Shown piece by piece: positions 27,020-35,589 of a stretch of DNA of 64,000 bases. Position 1 is the stretch's first letter. Each line of letters begins with the position of its first letter. The notes under the pieces are model-generated. The model saw nothing but the letters and a program-made list of their open reading frames with translations. It did not search any database and had not been told where the DNA came from. The stretch lies in the NCBI RefSeq assembly GCF_900129725.1, contig NZ_FQWQ01000001.1, forward strand, positions 1,426,001 to 1,490,000, in the 5' to 3' direction. A program made the position numbers and the translations under genes. The stretch is from Chryseolinea serpens. Its GTDB lineage: Bacteria > Bacteroidota > Bacteroidia > Cytophagales > Cyclobacteriaceae.

Positions 27020-30000
27020 TCAACTCAGTTCTTCGAGGTATTCTGACGGAGATTTTCCATAGTGGTTGCGGAAGGACTTACTGAAATATTTGGGGTCGCT
27101 GAATCCCACCGTGAAGGCCACTTCCGAGATGCTCAATTTCTTTTGCTTCAGCAGCATCTCCGCTTTTTTCAACCGGACCTTGCGGATCAGGTCGATCACG
27201 GAGAGGCCGGTAAGCATTTTGACCTTGCGGAAAAGCACCGGCCGGCTCATACCGATCTCGCGCACGAGTTTCGTGACATTGAATTCTGCATTCGTGATGT
27301 TCTCTTCCAGGGCGCTCATCAATTTTTGAAGGAATTTATCATCGGGGTTCTCGACCACCTGGTCCTGCGGCTGAAGCGTGACGATGCGGCTGTATTTTTC
27401 CTTCAGCTTCTCGCGGATCCTTAAGTGGGTTTTGATCTTCACCAGGAGCAACCGGATCTCAACGGGTTTGGTCAGGTAATCATCGGCGCCCGTCTCGAAC
27501 CCTTCCAGTTTGTAGTTTAACGCGCCCCGGGCGGTGAGCAGAATCATGGGAATGTGGCTGGTGCGCGGATCGGCTTTGAGCTTATGGACCAGCTCCAGGC
27601 CGTCCATCTTGGGCATCATCACATCACTGAGGATGAGGTCCGGCAATTGCTCGACGGCGATCTCGAGACCTTGCAACCCATTCGCGCTTTCCGTTACCTG
27701 GTAATACGGCAACAGCGTATCGCGTACAAAAGCCCTGATCTCGTCATTATCTTCTACCACCAACACCAAAGGCTTATCATGGGATGCCTGTTTTTTACCG
27801 ACGGTCTCTTCGGCCGATGGATGATTTTCCGGCACCGTATCGTGACACCGGTATTGCTCCGCTTCCGTTTTCGGTACGATCTGGTCCGTGCTAAAGTGGG
27901 TGCAGCCGGATGGGAGAAGAATGGTGAACCTGGTGAACCCGGTCGTATCGGATGTAGCCTCCTTGCTTTCGACCACTACCGAACCGTGATGCAGGTCAAT
28001 GATACCTTTAGCGAGGGCCAGGCCAATCCCCACGCCCGCTCCGTTCATGCCGGAATTCTCTGCCTGGTAGAACCGATGAAATACTTTTTCCAGGTACAAC
28101 GCAGGAATGCCCAGGCCGTTATCTTCCATCGTAATCCTGACCTTAAAATCATCGGTGCCCGGCAACTCCGGTTCTCTGCTTATCGCCATGGATACCGTTC
28201 CCCCACCGGGTGTGAACTTAAAGGCATTTACCAGCAGGTTGTAAAATACTTTCGACAACTCCTCCCGGTCGAACCAGAGTTTCAGTACCGGCTCCTGCGG
28301 ATGAAAATTCAAGGTCACCTTCCGCGATTGGGCATACTCCTGGAAGGAAAGCTGTATTTCGTCAATAAATTCCACGATGTTCTCTTCGTGAACCTTAAGC
28401 CGCACATTGCCGGTTTCCTGTTTATGGAAATCCAGCAATTGATTCAGCAGCCGTTGCAGGCGGTTGGTATTGGAGTGCACCCGTGATAATTCTTTTTTCA
28501 GGAATACATCCCCGGTGTATTGGTCCAGTAATTTCTCCACGGGGCCGGTCATCAGGGTCAGCGGGGTGCGGATCTCGTGGACAATATTCGCAAAGAAGCT
28601 TAGCTTGGCCTGGTGCAACTCTTCCTGTTTTTTATGTTCCAGGTATTCGATCTCCAGGTCGTGCTCGAGCTTCATCCGTTTTTTATGGAACCGAGACCAG
28701 GCGTATAGCAACGCGAGAAAGATGCCAACGTAGATGGAATAGGCCCACCACGATTTCCACGGCGGGGGCAGGATCTTCAGCTTTATGGAGATCGGTGTCT
28801 CGTTCCAGAGGCCGTCGTTGTTCGAGCCCTTCACCAGGAGCGTATAGCTCCCGGGGTTCAGGTTCATATAGGTGGCCACAGGTTCCGGGGTGATGTTCCA
28901 TTGTTCTTCAAACCCCGCCAGTTTATAGGCAAACTGATTTTTTTCTGAGTTGATATAATTCAGTACGGCAAACTCAATAGAAAAGATGTTCTGGTCATAG
29001 CCCATGGTAAGCTCACGGGTGTAATTCAGATCCTGTTCCAGGATACCCTGTGCGGGGTCGACGGGTATCTCTTTGTTGAATAGTTTAAAATTCACAAAAG
29101 TCACGTTGGGTACGATCTGGTTCTCGGAGATCCCTTCCGGGCTAAACACCACCACACCGTTATACCCTCCGAAATACATCGTGCCCGATCCGTCTTTACA
29201 ATAGGAATTGAAATTGAATTGCTTGCAGACCAATCCATCATTGCGGTCAAAGTTATGCACTGAAAAATCTACCGGATTGAGTTTCGATAATCCATTGTCG
29301 GTGCTGATCCATAAATACCCATTTCGATCCTCCTGTATACCGTAGATCGTATTGCCGGGAAGCCCCTGCTGCATGCTGAAGCGTTTGAATCCGCGCTGTC
29401 CGGGCAACAGCAAATTCAACCCGTTGTCTCGCGTACCCACCCAGATCCGGTGCTGGCGATCTTCAAACACACAAAGAATATAGTTATTGCTCAGGGTGGT
29501 GGTATCGGCAGGGTCGTGAATGTAGCGCCGGAAAGAATTCTGGTCAGGGGCTTTAACATTCAACCCGGTGATGGTGCCCACCCATAAATTTTGGTGCGTG
29601 TCCAGGAGCAGCCGCGTGACCCCGTCGGAGCTCAGGGTGGTGCTGTCTTGCGGGTCGGGGACAAAGGTTTCAAATTTGTTTTTGTGCGGATCGAATTTGC
29701 AAAGCCCGCCCCGGTAGGTGGCAATCCAGATTGCGCCATCACGGTCTTGCACCAGGTCATACACGGCATCATCCGGGAGCGCGTTGGCATGGCCGGGCTG
29801 ATGGTGGAACGTCGTGAATTTATCCGTTTTAAAATCATAATAATTCAACCCCTTGAGCGTCCCTACCCAAAGTCCTTTGTGGCCATCGGGCAACAGGCAT
29901 TTTACATTGTTGTGGCTTAAGGAATGGGGGTCATCCTGCAGGTGTTTAAAGTGCCGGGTCACGCCGCTTCGGCGGTCTGTAAAAAACAGCCCATTCCCTT

Positions 30001-31165
30001 CCGTAGCAAGCCATAAATTATTGTCGGTGTCGGCAACCAACGCGCTGGCCACCTTAAAGTGAAGTTTCCCTTCTTGCACCACTTGCTGAAACTGTCTGGA
30101 CAAGGCGCTGTACATATTGACACCGCCATGAAAGGTACCGATCCAGATCGACCCGTCGCGATCGGCATATAACGAGCGCACGGAGTTATCGCTCACCGAA
30201 CCTGGGTCGTCGGGAATATTCCGTAGGCTAATGAATTTACCCTGCTCCGGATTGACCTTGTACACGCCGCCAATCGTGCCGATCCAGTAGGCCTGCGTAC
30301 GCTTATCTTTTAAAATTACCCGCACGGCTTCGTCCGGTTTTCCGATCCAGTCCAGCGACCGGAACTGTTCTGTTTTCGGATCAAAGGATAGCAGTCCGCT
30401 GTTTTCGGTGGCGATCAGCAAGGCGCCCTTTCCATCCCCGACGATGGAATTGATCTCGTTGGTTTTTGACGCGGTAGGTTTCCACTCCGGTACCTGGTAC
30501 GACGTAAAATGATACGTGCCGTTTTGCCCGGCCATTATTTTTGAAAGGCCCGCGGATGTACCGACCCAAAGATTCCCTTCGCCATCCTCTAAAATAGAAC
30601 GAACATCATTATGGGCCAGGCTGTTCGCCTCCTGGTCGGTGTGTGTGAACCGTAAAAAAGAAAAGGAAGTACTTCCCGCCTTCAGCACATTCAACCCGTT
30701 ACGCGTTCCGATCCACAGATTCTTTTGGCGATCTTCCAGCATGCAGGCCACAGCATTACCGGGTTGACCTCCCTGCGGTCCCTCCTGCAGCATGATCCTT
30801 GTAAACCCATCCGTCCGGGGGTCATACAGATTCAGACCCTGGTTTGTACCGACCCAAAAACGGCTCCGGGAGTCGATGTACAAACTAAAGATCGTATTAT
30901 CGGAAAGGCTATGTTCTTTTTCAATGTCATGGCGATAGGTTCTGCTCTTCCGTGAGTCGTACCGGTTCAATCCGTCGCGGGTTCCGAACCACATAAAACC
31001 GCTGGTATCTTGCACGACAGCGTATACCGTGCTTTGCGATAATCCTTGCTCAATGGTAATGTGCTGAAATCTGAAATCCTGGGTTTGGGCACAAACCCGG
31101 TGAACGCCGCCTGGCAGGACAAAAAGGAGAGCCAGGAAAAGCGATCGAGGGTCACGAAAAATCAT
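27020..31165 (-). CDS. hybrid two-component system sensor/regulator (HTCS)
   Basis: This single-protein sensor and transcription factor of about 1,380 residues controls the PUL. It has a signal peptide and about 14 two-component-regulator propeller repeats (HNDVRSILEDGEGNLWVGT type) forming a periplasmic double propeller that binds oligosaccharides. A Y_Y_Y domain (about 725-800) precedes one transmembrane helix (about 815-835). The histidine kinase has FFANIVHEIRTPLTL, the N-box NLLVNAFKFTPGGG and EDNGLGIP. A receiver domain (VVEDNDEIRAF; phospho-Asp in LILSDVMMPKMDG) and an AraC-type helix-turn-helix (about 1,280 to end) follow. The ATG at 31165 is preferred; a GTG at 31186 would add seven residues. 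It is co-oriented with and upstream of susC. Confidence 0.96.
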   Translation of the reverse strand: MIFRDPRSLFLALLFVLPGGVHRVCAQTQDFRFQHITIEQGLSQSTVYAVVQDTSGFMWFGTRDGLNRYDSRKSRTYRHDIEKEHSLSDNTIFSLYIDSRSRFWVGTNQGLNLYDPRTDGFTRIMLQEGPQGGQPGNAVACMLEDRQKNLWIGTRNGLNVLKAGSTSFSFLRFTHTDQEANSLAHNDVRSILEDGEGNLWVGTSAGLSKIMAGQNGTYHFTSYQVPEWKPTASKTNEINSIVGDGKGALLIATENSGLLSFDPKTEQFRSLDWIGKPDEAVRVILKDKRTQAYWIGTIGGVYKVNPEQGKFISLRNIPDDPGSVSDNSVRSLYADRDGSIWIGTFHGGVNMYSALSRQFQQVVQEGKLHFKVASALVADTDNNLWLATEGNGLFFTDRRSGVTRHFKHLQDDPHSLSHNNVKCLLPDGHKGLWVGTLKGLNYYDFKTDKFTTFHHQPGHANALPDDAVYDLVQDRDGAIWIATYRGGLCKFDPHKNKFETFVPDPQDSTTLSSDGVTRLLLDTHQNLWVGTITGLNVKAPDQNSFRRYIHDPADTTTLSNNYILCVFEDRQHRIWVGTRDNGLNLLLPGQRGFKRFSMQQGLPGNTIYGIQEDRNGYLWISTDNGLSKLNPVDFSVHNFDRNDGLVCKQFNFNSYCKDGSGTMYFGGYNGVVVFSPEGISENQIVPNVTFVNFKLFNKEIPVDPAQGILEQDLNYTRELTMGYDQNIFSIEFAVLNYINSEKNQFAYKLAGFEEQWNITPEPVATYMNLNPGSYTLLVKGSNNDGLWNETPISIKLKILPPPWKSWWAYSIYVGIFLALLYAWSRFHKKRMKLEHDLEIEYLEHKKQEELHQAKLSFFANIVHEIRTPLTLMTGPVEKLLDQYTGDVFLKKELSRVHSNTNRLQRLLNQLLDFHKQETGNVRLKVHEENIVEFIDEIQLSFQEYAQSRKVTLNFHPQEPVLKLWFDREELSKVFYNLLVNAFKFTPGGGTVSMAISREPELPGTDDFKVRITMEDNGLGIPALYLEKVFHRFYQAENSGMNGAGVGIGLALAKGIIDLHHGSVVVESKEATSDTTGFTRFTILLPSGCTHFSTDQIVPKTEAEQYRCHDTVPENHPSAEETVGKKQASHDKPLVLVVEDNDEIRAFVRDTLLPYYQVTESANGLQGLEIAVEQLPDLILSDVMMPKMDGLELVHKLKADPRTSHIPMILLTARGALNYKLEGFETGADDYLTKPVEIRLLLVKIKTHLRIREKLKEKYSRIVTLQPQDQVVENPDDKFLQKLMSALEENITNAEFNVTKLVREIGMSRPVLFRKVKMLTGLSVIDLIRKVRLKKAEMLLKQKKLSISEVAFTVGFSDPKYFSKSFRNHYGKSPSEYLEELS

Positions 31166-31387
31166 ATTCCAAGATAAGGATTGCACAACTAGAAATCGAT
31201 TGCAATAGTGACTTTTTTCTTATCAGCAATTCTTTGTGTGCCTTTCTGCCCTTTATGTAATGGGTTTTATAAATGGCCGATTCCCCTCCAAATACCCCTT
31301 AATACTTACATAGAAGGATGGGGTGGTTCTCACTTTTTTTCGTCTAACTAGTAGCTGGTCTAATACCAGGAGTATTAATTTTTTTCA

Positions 31388-31454
31388 CGCAGATCTCGCA
31401 GATGATCGCAGATTTTTTCCTGTCTTTGATCTGCGGCCATCTGCGAGATCTGCG
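31388..31454. repeat. large inverted repeat (26-bp arms) upstream of the GH29 gene
   Basis: The arms 31388-31413 (starting CGCAGATCTCGCAGATGATC) and 31429-31454 pair with two mismatches across a 15-base loop. The arms are built from repeated CGCAGAT units. The element lies 39 bases before the fucosidase start, within the 300-base gap separating it from the divergent regulator. It may be a dispersed repeat, a hairpin in the 5' leader, or a divergent-promoter insulator. Confidence 0.75.
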
Positions 31455-31493
31455 GGAAACTGACTTCAACAAGTAACCAACACGAATAGCCCA

Positions 31494-32918
31494 ATGAAAA
31501 AGATTTTTCTAATCACCGTCACCATCATCAGCATAACCCAGGCGCTCTTTGCGCAAACCACCGACACCGATAAGCGCATGGAGTGGTGGCGTGAGGCACG
31601 CTTTGGAATGTTCATTCACTGGGGCGTTTATGCCGTGCCGGCCGGTACGTATAACGGTCAGAAGATAGGCCGCATTGGCGAGTGGATCATGAACCGCGGG
31701 AAAATTCCCGTAGCCGATTACCAGGCGTTTGCAAAACAATTCAACCCTGTAAAATACGATGCCGAGGCGTGGGTGAAGATGGCGAAGGATGCCGGCATGA
31801 AGTACATCGTCATCACCGCCAAGCACCACGATGGTTTTGCTTTATTCGATTCGAAGGCCAGCGAATGGGATATGGTGGACGCCACTCCTTATGGAAAGGA
31901 CCTCATCAAGCCGTTGGCGGAAGCCTGCCGTAAATACGGGATCAAATTAGGCCTTTACTATTCTCACGCACAAGACTGGAACAACCCAGGGGGTGCAGCG
32001 GCGCGAAAAGTAGCAAAAGAGGGATGGGACAATCCGGATAGCGCGCGGATCGACGCCTACACGCTTGCCAACAGCGGCCATTGGGATCCGGCGCAGACAA
32101 CAAAAACAATGTCGGAATATATTGACGAAGTAGCCGTGCCACAGGTAAAAGAACTGCTGACCAACTATGGCGACGTAGCCGTTCTCTGGTGGGATACACC
32201 AACCGGCATGACAGATGAGTATGCCGAAAAATTCCAGAAAGTATTGGCGTTGCAACCCAACATCATTACGAACGACCGGCTCAAGCGCCCGAATTTTCCC
32301 GGCGATTATAAAACTCCGGAGCAACGCATCCCCGACCTGAAAGAGCTGGATGGAAAAGATTGGGAAACCTGTATGACCATGAACGAAACATGGGGCTATA
32401 AAAGCTATGCGGATAAATGGAAGAGTCCTGAAACAATGATCCGTAATCTTATAGACATCGCTTCAAAGGGCGGAAACTATTTACTGAACGTAGGACCGAA
32501 AGCGGATGGAGAATTTCCAATCCAAAGTATCGAAAGCCTGAAGGCAATAGGAGCGTGGATGAAAATAAACGGCGAATCCATTTATGCAACGAAGGCAAGT
32601 CCGCTGGCGCCACTGCCGTGGGGACGTTGCACCCGCAAGGAGAAAAACGGGAACACAACGCTTTATCTGTCCGTCTTTGAATGGCCAAAAGATGGCAACC
32701 TGGTGGTGCCTGGGTTGAAGAACAAGATCACGTCTGCAAAACTTCTGGCGGATGGTAAAGCCGTAAAAACAAAAACAGACGAAATGGGTTTGGTGATAAC
32801 ACTACCTGAAAAAGCTTCTGATCCGGTTGCCACGGTTATCAAACTTGAGCTGAAAGGAATGACGAATGGCGTAATCGCCGGTAAAAAGGAAAAGATGAAA
32901 GCAGGGGAGCTTGATTGA
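31494..32918 (+). CDS. glycoside hydrolase family 29 alpha-L-fucosidase
   Basis: This 474-residue exported enzyme has a signal peptide (MKKIFLITVTIISITQALFAQ). A family 29 catalytic barrel starts at WREARFGMFIHWGVYAVPAG, with ITAKHHDGFALFDSKAS, LYYSHAQDWNNPGG and the nucleophile Asp at about 234 in VAVLWWDTPTG. SKGGNYLLNVGPKADGEFP follows near 330. A C-terminal beta-sandwich completes it. It releases alpha-L-fucose with retention, complementing the inverting GH95 in the same PUL. It is divergent from the regulator and follows a large hairpin. A degraded beta-helix enzyme follows directly. The length is normal for the family. Confidence 0.95.
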   Translation: MKKIFLITVTIISITQALFAQTTDTDKRMEWWREARFGMFIHWGVYAVPAGTYNGQKIGRIGEWIMNRGKIPVADYQAFAKQFNPVKYDAEAWVKMAKDAGMKYIVITAKHHDGFALFDSKASEWDMVDATPYGKDLIKPLAEACRKYGIKLGLYYSHAQDWNNPGGAAARKVAKEGWDNPDSARIDAYTLANSGHWDPAQTTKTMSEYIDEVAVPQVKELLTNYGDVAVLWWDTPTGMTDEYAEKFQKVLALQPNIITNDRLKRPNFPGDYKTPEQRIPDLKELDGKDWETCMTMNETWGYKSYADKWKSPETMIRNLIDIASKGGNYLLNVGPKADGEFPIQSIESLKAIGAWMKINGESIYATKASPLAPLPWGRCTRKEKNGNTTLYLSVFEWPKDGNLVVPGLKNKITSAKLLADGKAVKTKTDEMGLVITLPEKASDPVATVIKLELKGMTNGVIAGKKEKMKAGELD

Positions 32919-32943
32919 AATGAAACTGCCTCCTGATTTTTCA

Positions 32944-33229
32944 ATGCGTTTTTTGATAGCAACATTTCTTGCCACAGCTTTTTATACGTCCGGGGTGCCA
33001 GACGTCCACAACATCGGTCCCGGCAAAGGGCCAATGGGTCGTCACCAACCCTCAAGGCAAGCTCATATACAAGACATTAGCGGGCGGAGATAGGATAGCA
33101 GACTTCTCCCATGCAGGTTACAAGGGAGGTGGTGTCAGCATTCCTTCCGCCTCTGCAAAAATTACGCTGAGTCCGTCTGGTGGAGATGATACGAATGCCA
33201 TTCAGCACGCGACTTTGGGCAGTGTTTGA
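32944..33229 (+). pseudogene. truncated, frameshifted beta-helix (pectate-lyase-3-like) exported enzyme
   Basis: A signal peptide begins at ATG 32944 (MRFLIATFLATAFYTSG). After a change of frame near 33000, the sequence continues as GQWVVTNPQGKLIYKTLAGG, DRIADFSHAGYKGGGVSIPS, and LSPSGGDDTNAIQHA, then stops after five more codons at 33229. The DRI-DFS-AGY-GGGV plus GDDT-AIQ-A pattern is the typical N-terminal cap of right-handed beta-helix polysaccharide enzymes (Pectate_lyase_3 type). Only about 90 residues remain of a protein that should be several hundred long. It follows the GH29 stop by about 25 bases, so it was probably cotranscribed with it. Confidence 0.75.
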
Positions 33230-33356
33230 AAATTAATGACCTGCTATGCTTCGTGTTCGATAAATCATTTAACTTAGCCAACCGCTTAAAAAATTTGCCA
33301 CCAGACGTATCACCGTCTACATTTTCTTATAAGAAATAGAGCTTCAATTAGTTGAT

Positions 33357-33686
33357 ATGAAAGACAAGAGTCACAATGATGTAGAGCTAAAGTATATTGA
33401 TCAAAAAAATGAGGGTCTTGAAGCTTGGATTCGGAAAGATAAGAGCGATTGGATAAGGTTGGATTTTATGCTGGAATATTATTTATCTAGGAATGTTAAT
33501 TTGTCTAAACAGTACAAGGGTCAACTTAGGGACGAAACAATAGCCAGGCAATTTTATAATTTGTTATACACTAAATTTTCTGATGACACATCCGGAGGAA
33601 GAAATTTTGATTTTCAAAAATATCTCTCCTGGCAAAGAAGTAATTACGCTGAGATTAGTAATGCGTTGAAACTAATGAATACTTAA
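33357..33686 (+). CDS. hypothetical protein
   Basis: This 109-residue charged, probably helical, soluble protein has no signal peptide or membrane segment. It is rich in Lys, Asp, Tyr and Trp (EAWIRKDKSDWIRLDFMLEYYL; FQKYLSWQRSNYAEISNALK). I do not recognise the family. It lies in a stretch more AT-rich than its neighbours and is followed directly by a clear intrinsic terminator, which supports it being a real, separately transcribed gene. The 127 bases before it show no feature I can name. Confidence 0.6.
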   Translation: MKDKSHNDVELKYIDQKNEGLEAWIRKDKSDWIRLDFMLEYYLSRNVNLSKQYKGQLRDETIARQFYNLLYTKFSDDTSGGRNFDFQKYLSWQRSNYAEISNALKLMNT

Positions 33687-33696
33687 AAATGAGCGG

Positions 33697-33722
33697 AGCC
33701 AGACGTAGCGCCTGGCTTTTTT
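33697..33722 (+). terminator. rho-independent terminator
   Basis: The stem AGCCAG (33697-33702) pairs with CTGGCT (33712-33717) around a 9-base loop, followed by a T run. It starts ten bases after the stop of the 109-residue hypothetical gene. Confidence 0.75.
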
Positions 33723-33788
33723 GATGCGCCCGTTGATCAAATACAACCAGGTACATTTGTTTCGGGTCCGCTTTTTTAAAGAAAAAAT

Positions 33789-33998
33789 ATGAATGACGAG
33801 ATTTTAAAAGACTACGGTTGGTGCCAAGTAATCAAGCGTGGAGATAAATATATTATTCGCTATGACAAAGGAGGTGTGGCTATAAAAATGATTGAGAGTG
33901 AGGTAAGTAAAAAGGATGCAAATAGGGCACTCGCCAATCAATTAGAAGCAGAGAAAGTTATAATTGAGATCCAAAAAAGAGCATCATCATTGGAATAA
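33789..33998 (+). CDS. small hypothetical protein
   Basis: This 69-residue soluble protein has a short beta region (WCQVIKRGDKYIIRYDKGG) followed by a charged helix (VSKKDANRALANQLEAEKVI). No family is recognised. It lies just after a terminator in an AT-rich patch. Its 3' end overlaps the end of the decayed RadC-like gene on the other strand by 12 bases, so part of it may be a by-product of that insertion. Moderately supported by codon pattern and start context. Confidence 0.5.
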   Translation: MNDEILKDYGWCQVIKRGDKYIIRYDKGGVAIKMIESEVSKKDANRALANQLEAEKVIIEIQKRASSLE

Positions 33999-34582
33999 TT
34001 GGAAGCTACTTGACGCTGCTCCCTCCTCGACACCTTCTTCCCTCCCTTCTTCCCTGCCAATTTCTATTCCCTTTTTCAGTCCTTTTTGCATACCCAACTC
34101 CTCGGCGATTTTTCTCAGTTTCTCGATCTGTTTGTACCGTGACACATATTTTCCACTCTTGGCAATTTCGTCAAGCAGACCCGGTGTCTGCGAAACTCAT
34201 GAAGGGTGGTTGGAGTGATTATGAGGTGGTCGAGTACGGGGTGTTGAGAATAAGCCCAACCTGGAAGAGGCGATCTGTTATGTCTTTATCTGCTTCGCTG
34301 GGCTTGACGTCTCCGCTAGGATGATTGTGAACGAGCATGATCTTTACGGCACGCTTTTGCAGGGCCAGGCTGTATACCTCCATGGGTTCAACCAATGCGT
34401 TGTTTACCGTACCCATTGTTATAACTCGATGAATAAAAGGCGATGGTTACTAGCCAGGCCAATTACCCAGAAGTGTTCACGATCCCGATCGATCTCGTCT
34501 TCACGAGCGAGCACCTCGCGCATGATAGCGAACACGTGGTCAGAATTCAAAATACGGACTTTGGCGTGAGTTCGATTGTCAT
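33987..34582 (-). pseudogene. decayed RadC-type JAB-domain protein
   Basis: Read on the minus strand from ATG 34582, recognisable RadC segments appear in sequence across several frames: MTIEL; VRILNSDHVFAIMREVLARE; FWVIGLASNHRLLFIEL; MGTVNNALVEPMEV; VKIMLVHNHPSGDVKPSEAD (JAMM metal-binding His-x-His...Asp); LDHLIITPTT; MSFADTG; LLDEIAKSGKYVSRYKQIEK; and a charged tail rich in EEG repeats ending at 33987. At least four frame changes are needed. This is the RadC form often seen near mobile elements in Bacteroidota. It cannot make an intact protein. Confidence 0.85.
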
Positions 34583-34769
34583 GGAGACAGGTAGCAAGTC
34601 GGTGAGAAAATTAGCCGTTTGCAATCGGATAATTTCGACTATAGATTATGATGCGTCCTTCGCCACACCCGCGTGTAGGGGACGGAAATCTTTTTTGTCT
34701 TGGGTTAGTTTTATTTCTTGCGATTCCTGCGCTCTCAGCGTTCGAGCATGCCTAAAACGGGCCAGTCCG

Positions 34770-34901
34770 CCCGGCCAGGGATGGTAGTGGAAAGCCCACA
34801 GCGAAGGGTTGGCAAGTGCGGAGGGGCGAGGACTTGGAACGGACAGCCCGACCCGAGGCCTCCGAGGGGGCCGCCCACTCCCATTCGTATTTTCACGACA
34901 C
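34770..34901. repeat. dispersed ~130-bp repeat, copy B
   Basis: This is the second copy of the element at 10800-10930, with the same blocks in the same order (GGCCAGGGATGGTAGTGG ... CCCGACCCGAGGCCTCCGAG ... TTTCACGACAC). Its end overlaps the stop codon of the AraC-type gene at 34893-34895. The 190 bases between it and the start of the RadC remnant show nothing recognisable. Confidence 0.85.
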
Positions 34902-35468
34902 TGCGTCCAGTGGCTTGCGCGGATGTTCTATAGCGCGCGATTTTTTAAGCTCCGAAGGGGTGAGCCCGGTTAGCTTTTTGAATTGAGCACTGAGGTGGGC
35001 CACGCTGCTGTAGCCCAGCTTGTCGGCGATTTCACTGAGGGTGAGCTCATCGTAGAAAAGCAATTCCTTGACGCGCTCAATTTTCTGGCGGATGATATAT
35101 TGTTCCAACGTGATGCCCTCCATGGACGAGAAGAGGTTGCTGAGGTAGTTGTATTCATAATGCGCTTCATCGGCCAGCACCTTGGACCAGTTGAACTTGC
35201 GGCTCACACGATCGGTGTGGTGTATCTTTTGGATGATGGTGTTCTTGACGTGCTCGATGATGCGGGCCTTGCGGTCGTCGATGCGCTCGAAACCGTTTTT
35301 GATGAGGGCGGCATCGAGTTGTTTTTGTTGGTCTTCCGAGAGACTGGTCTCTTTCAGCTCCACCTCACCTAGTGCGATCTTTTCGGGATGCAGGCCCAGG
35401 CTCTTCAATTCCTGCTCCACCACCGTGATGCAGCGATTGCAAACCATATTTTTGACGTGTATTGTCAT
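34893..35468 (-). CDS. AraC-family regulator with N-terminal CxxC (HMA-like) domain
   Basis: This 191-residue cytoplasmic regulator has an N-terminal domain starting MTIHVKNMVCNRCITVVEQE, with a CxxC pair at about residues 10 and 13, and the size and pattern of a heavy-metal-associated domain. The C-terminal half is an AraC-type double helix-turn-helix (YIIRQKIERVKELLFYDELT; SEIADKLGYSSVAHLSAQFK; LTGLTPSELKK). The start at 35468 was chosen because it begins the domain; the longer frame to 35561 adds 31 unrelated residues. Such a fusion suggests direct sensing of Cu(I) or another soft metal, possibly controlling the copper cluster at 1-9905. That link is inferred. It is divergent from the methyltransferase. 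Confidence 0.85.
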   Translation of the reverse strand: MTIHVKNMVCNRCITVVEQELKSLGLHPEKIALGEVELKETSLSEDQQKQLDAALIKNGFERIDDRKARIIEHVKNTIIQKIHHTDRVSRKFNWSKVLADEAHYEYNYLSNLFSSMEGITLEQYIIRQKIERVKELLFYDELTLSEIADKLGYSSVAHLSAQFKKLTGLTPSELKKSRAIEHPRKPLDAVS

Positions 35469-35589
35469 GTGTGTAAAGATAGAGAAGCCGGATGAACCGT
35501 TCCTCATCCTAAACCAATAGCCTGCCCGAAATAGTTCTCGCATTGCAAGTCCTTTTGGCAATCGCTATTTTAGTCAACCAAAAAAAGCC

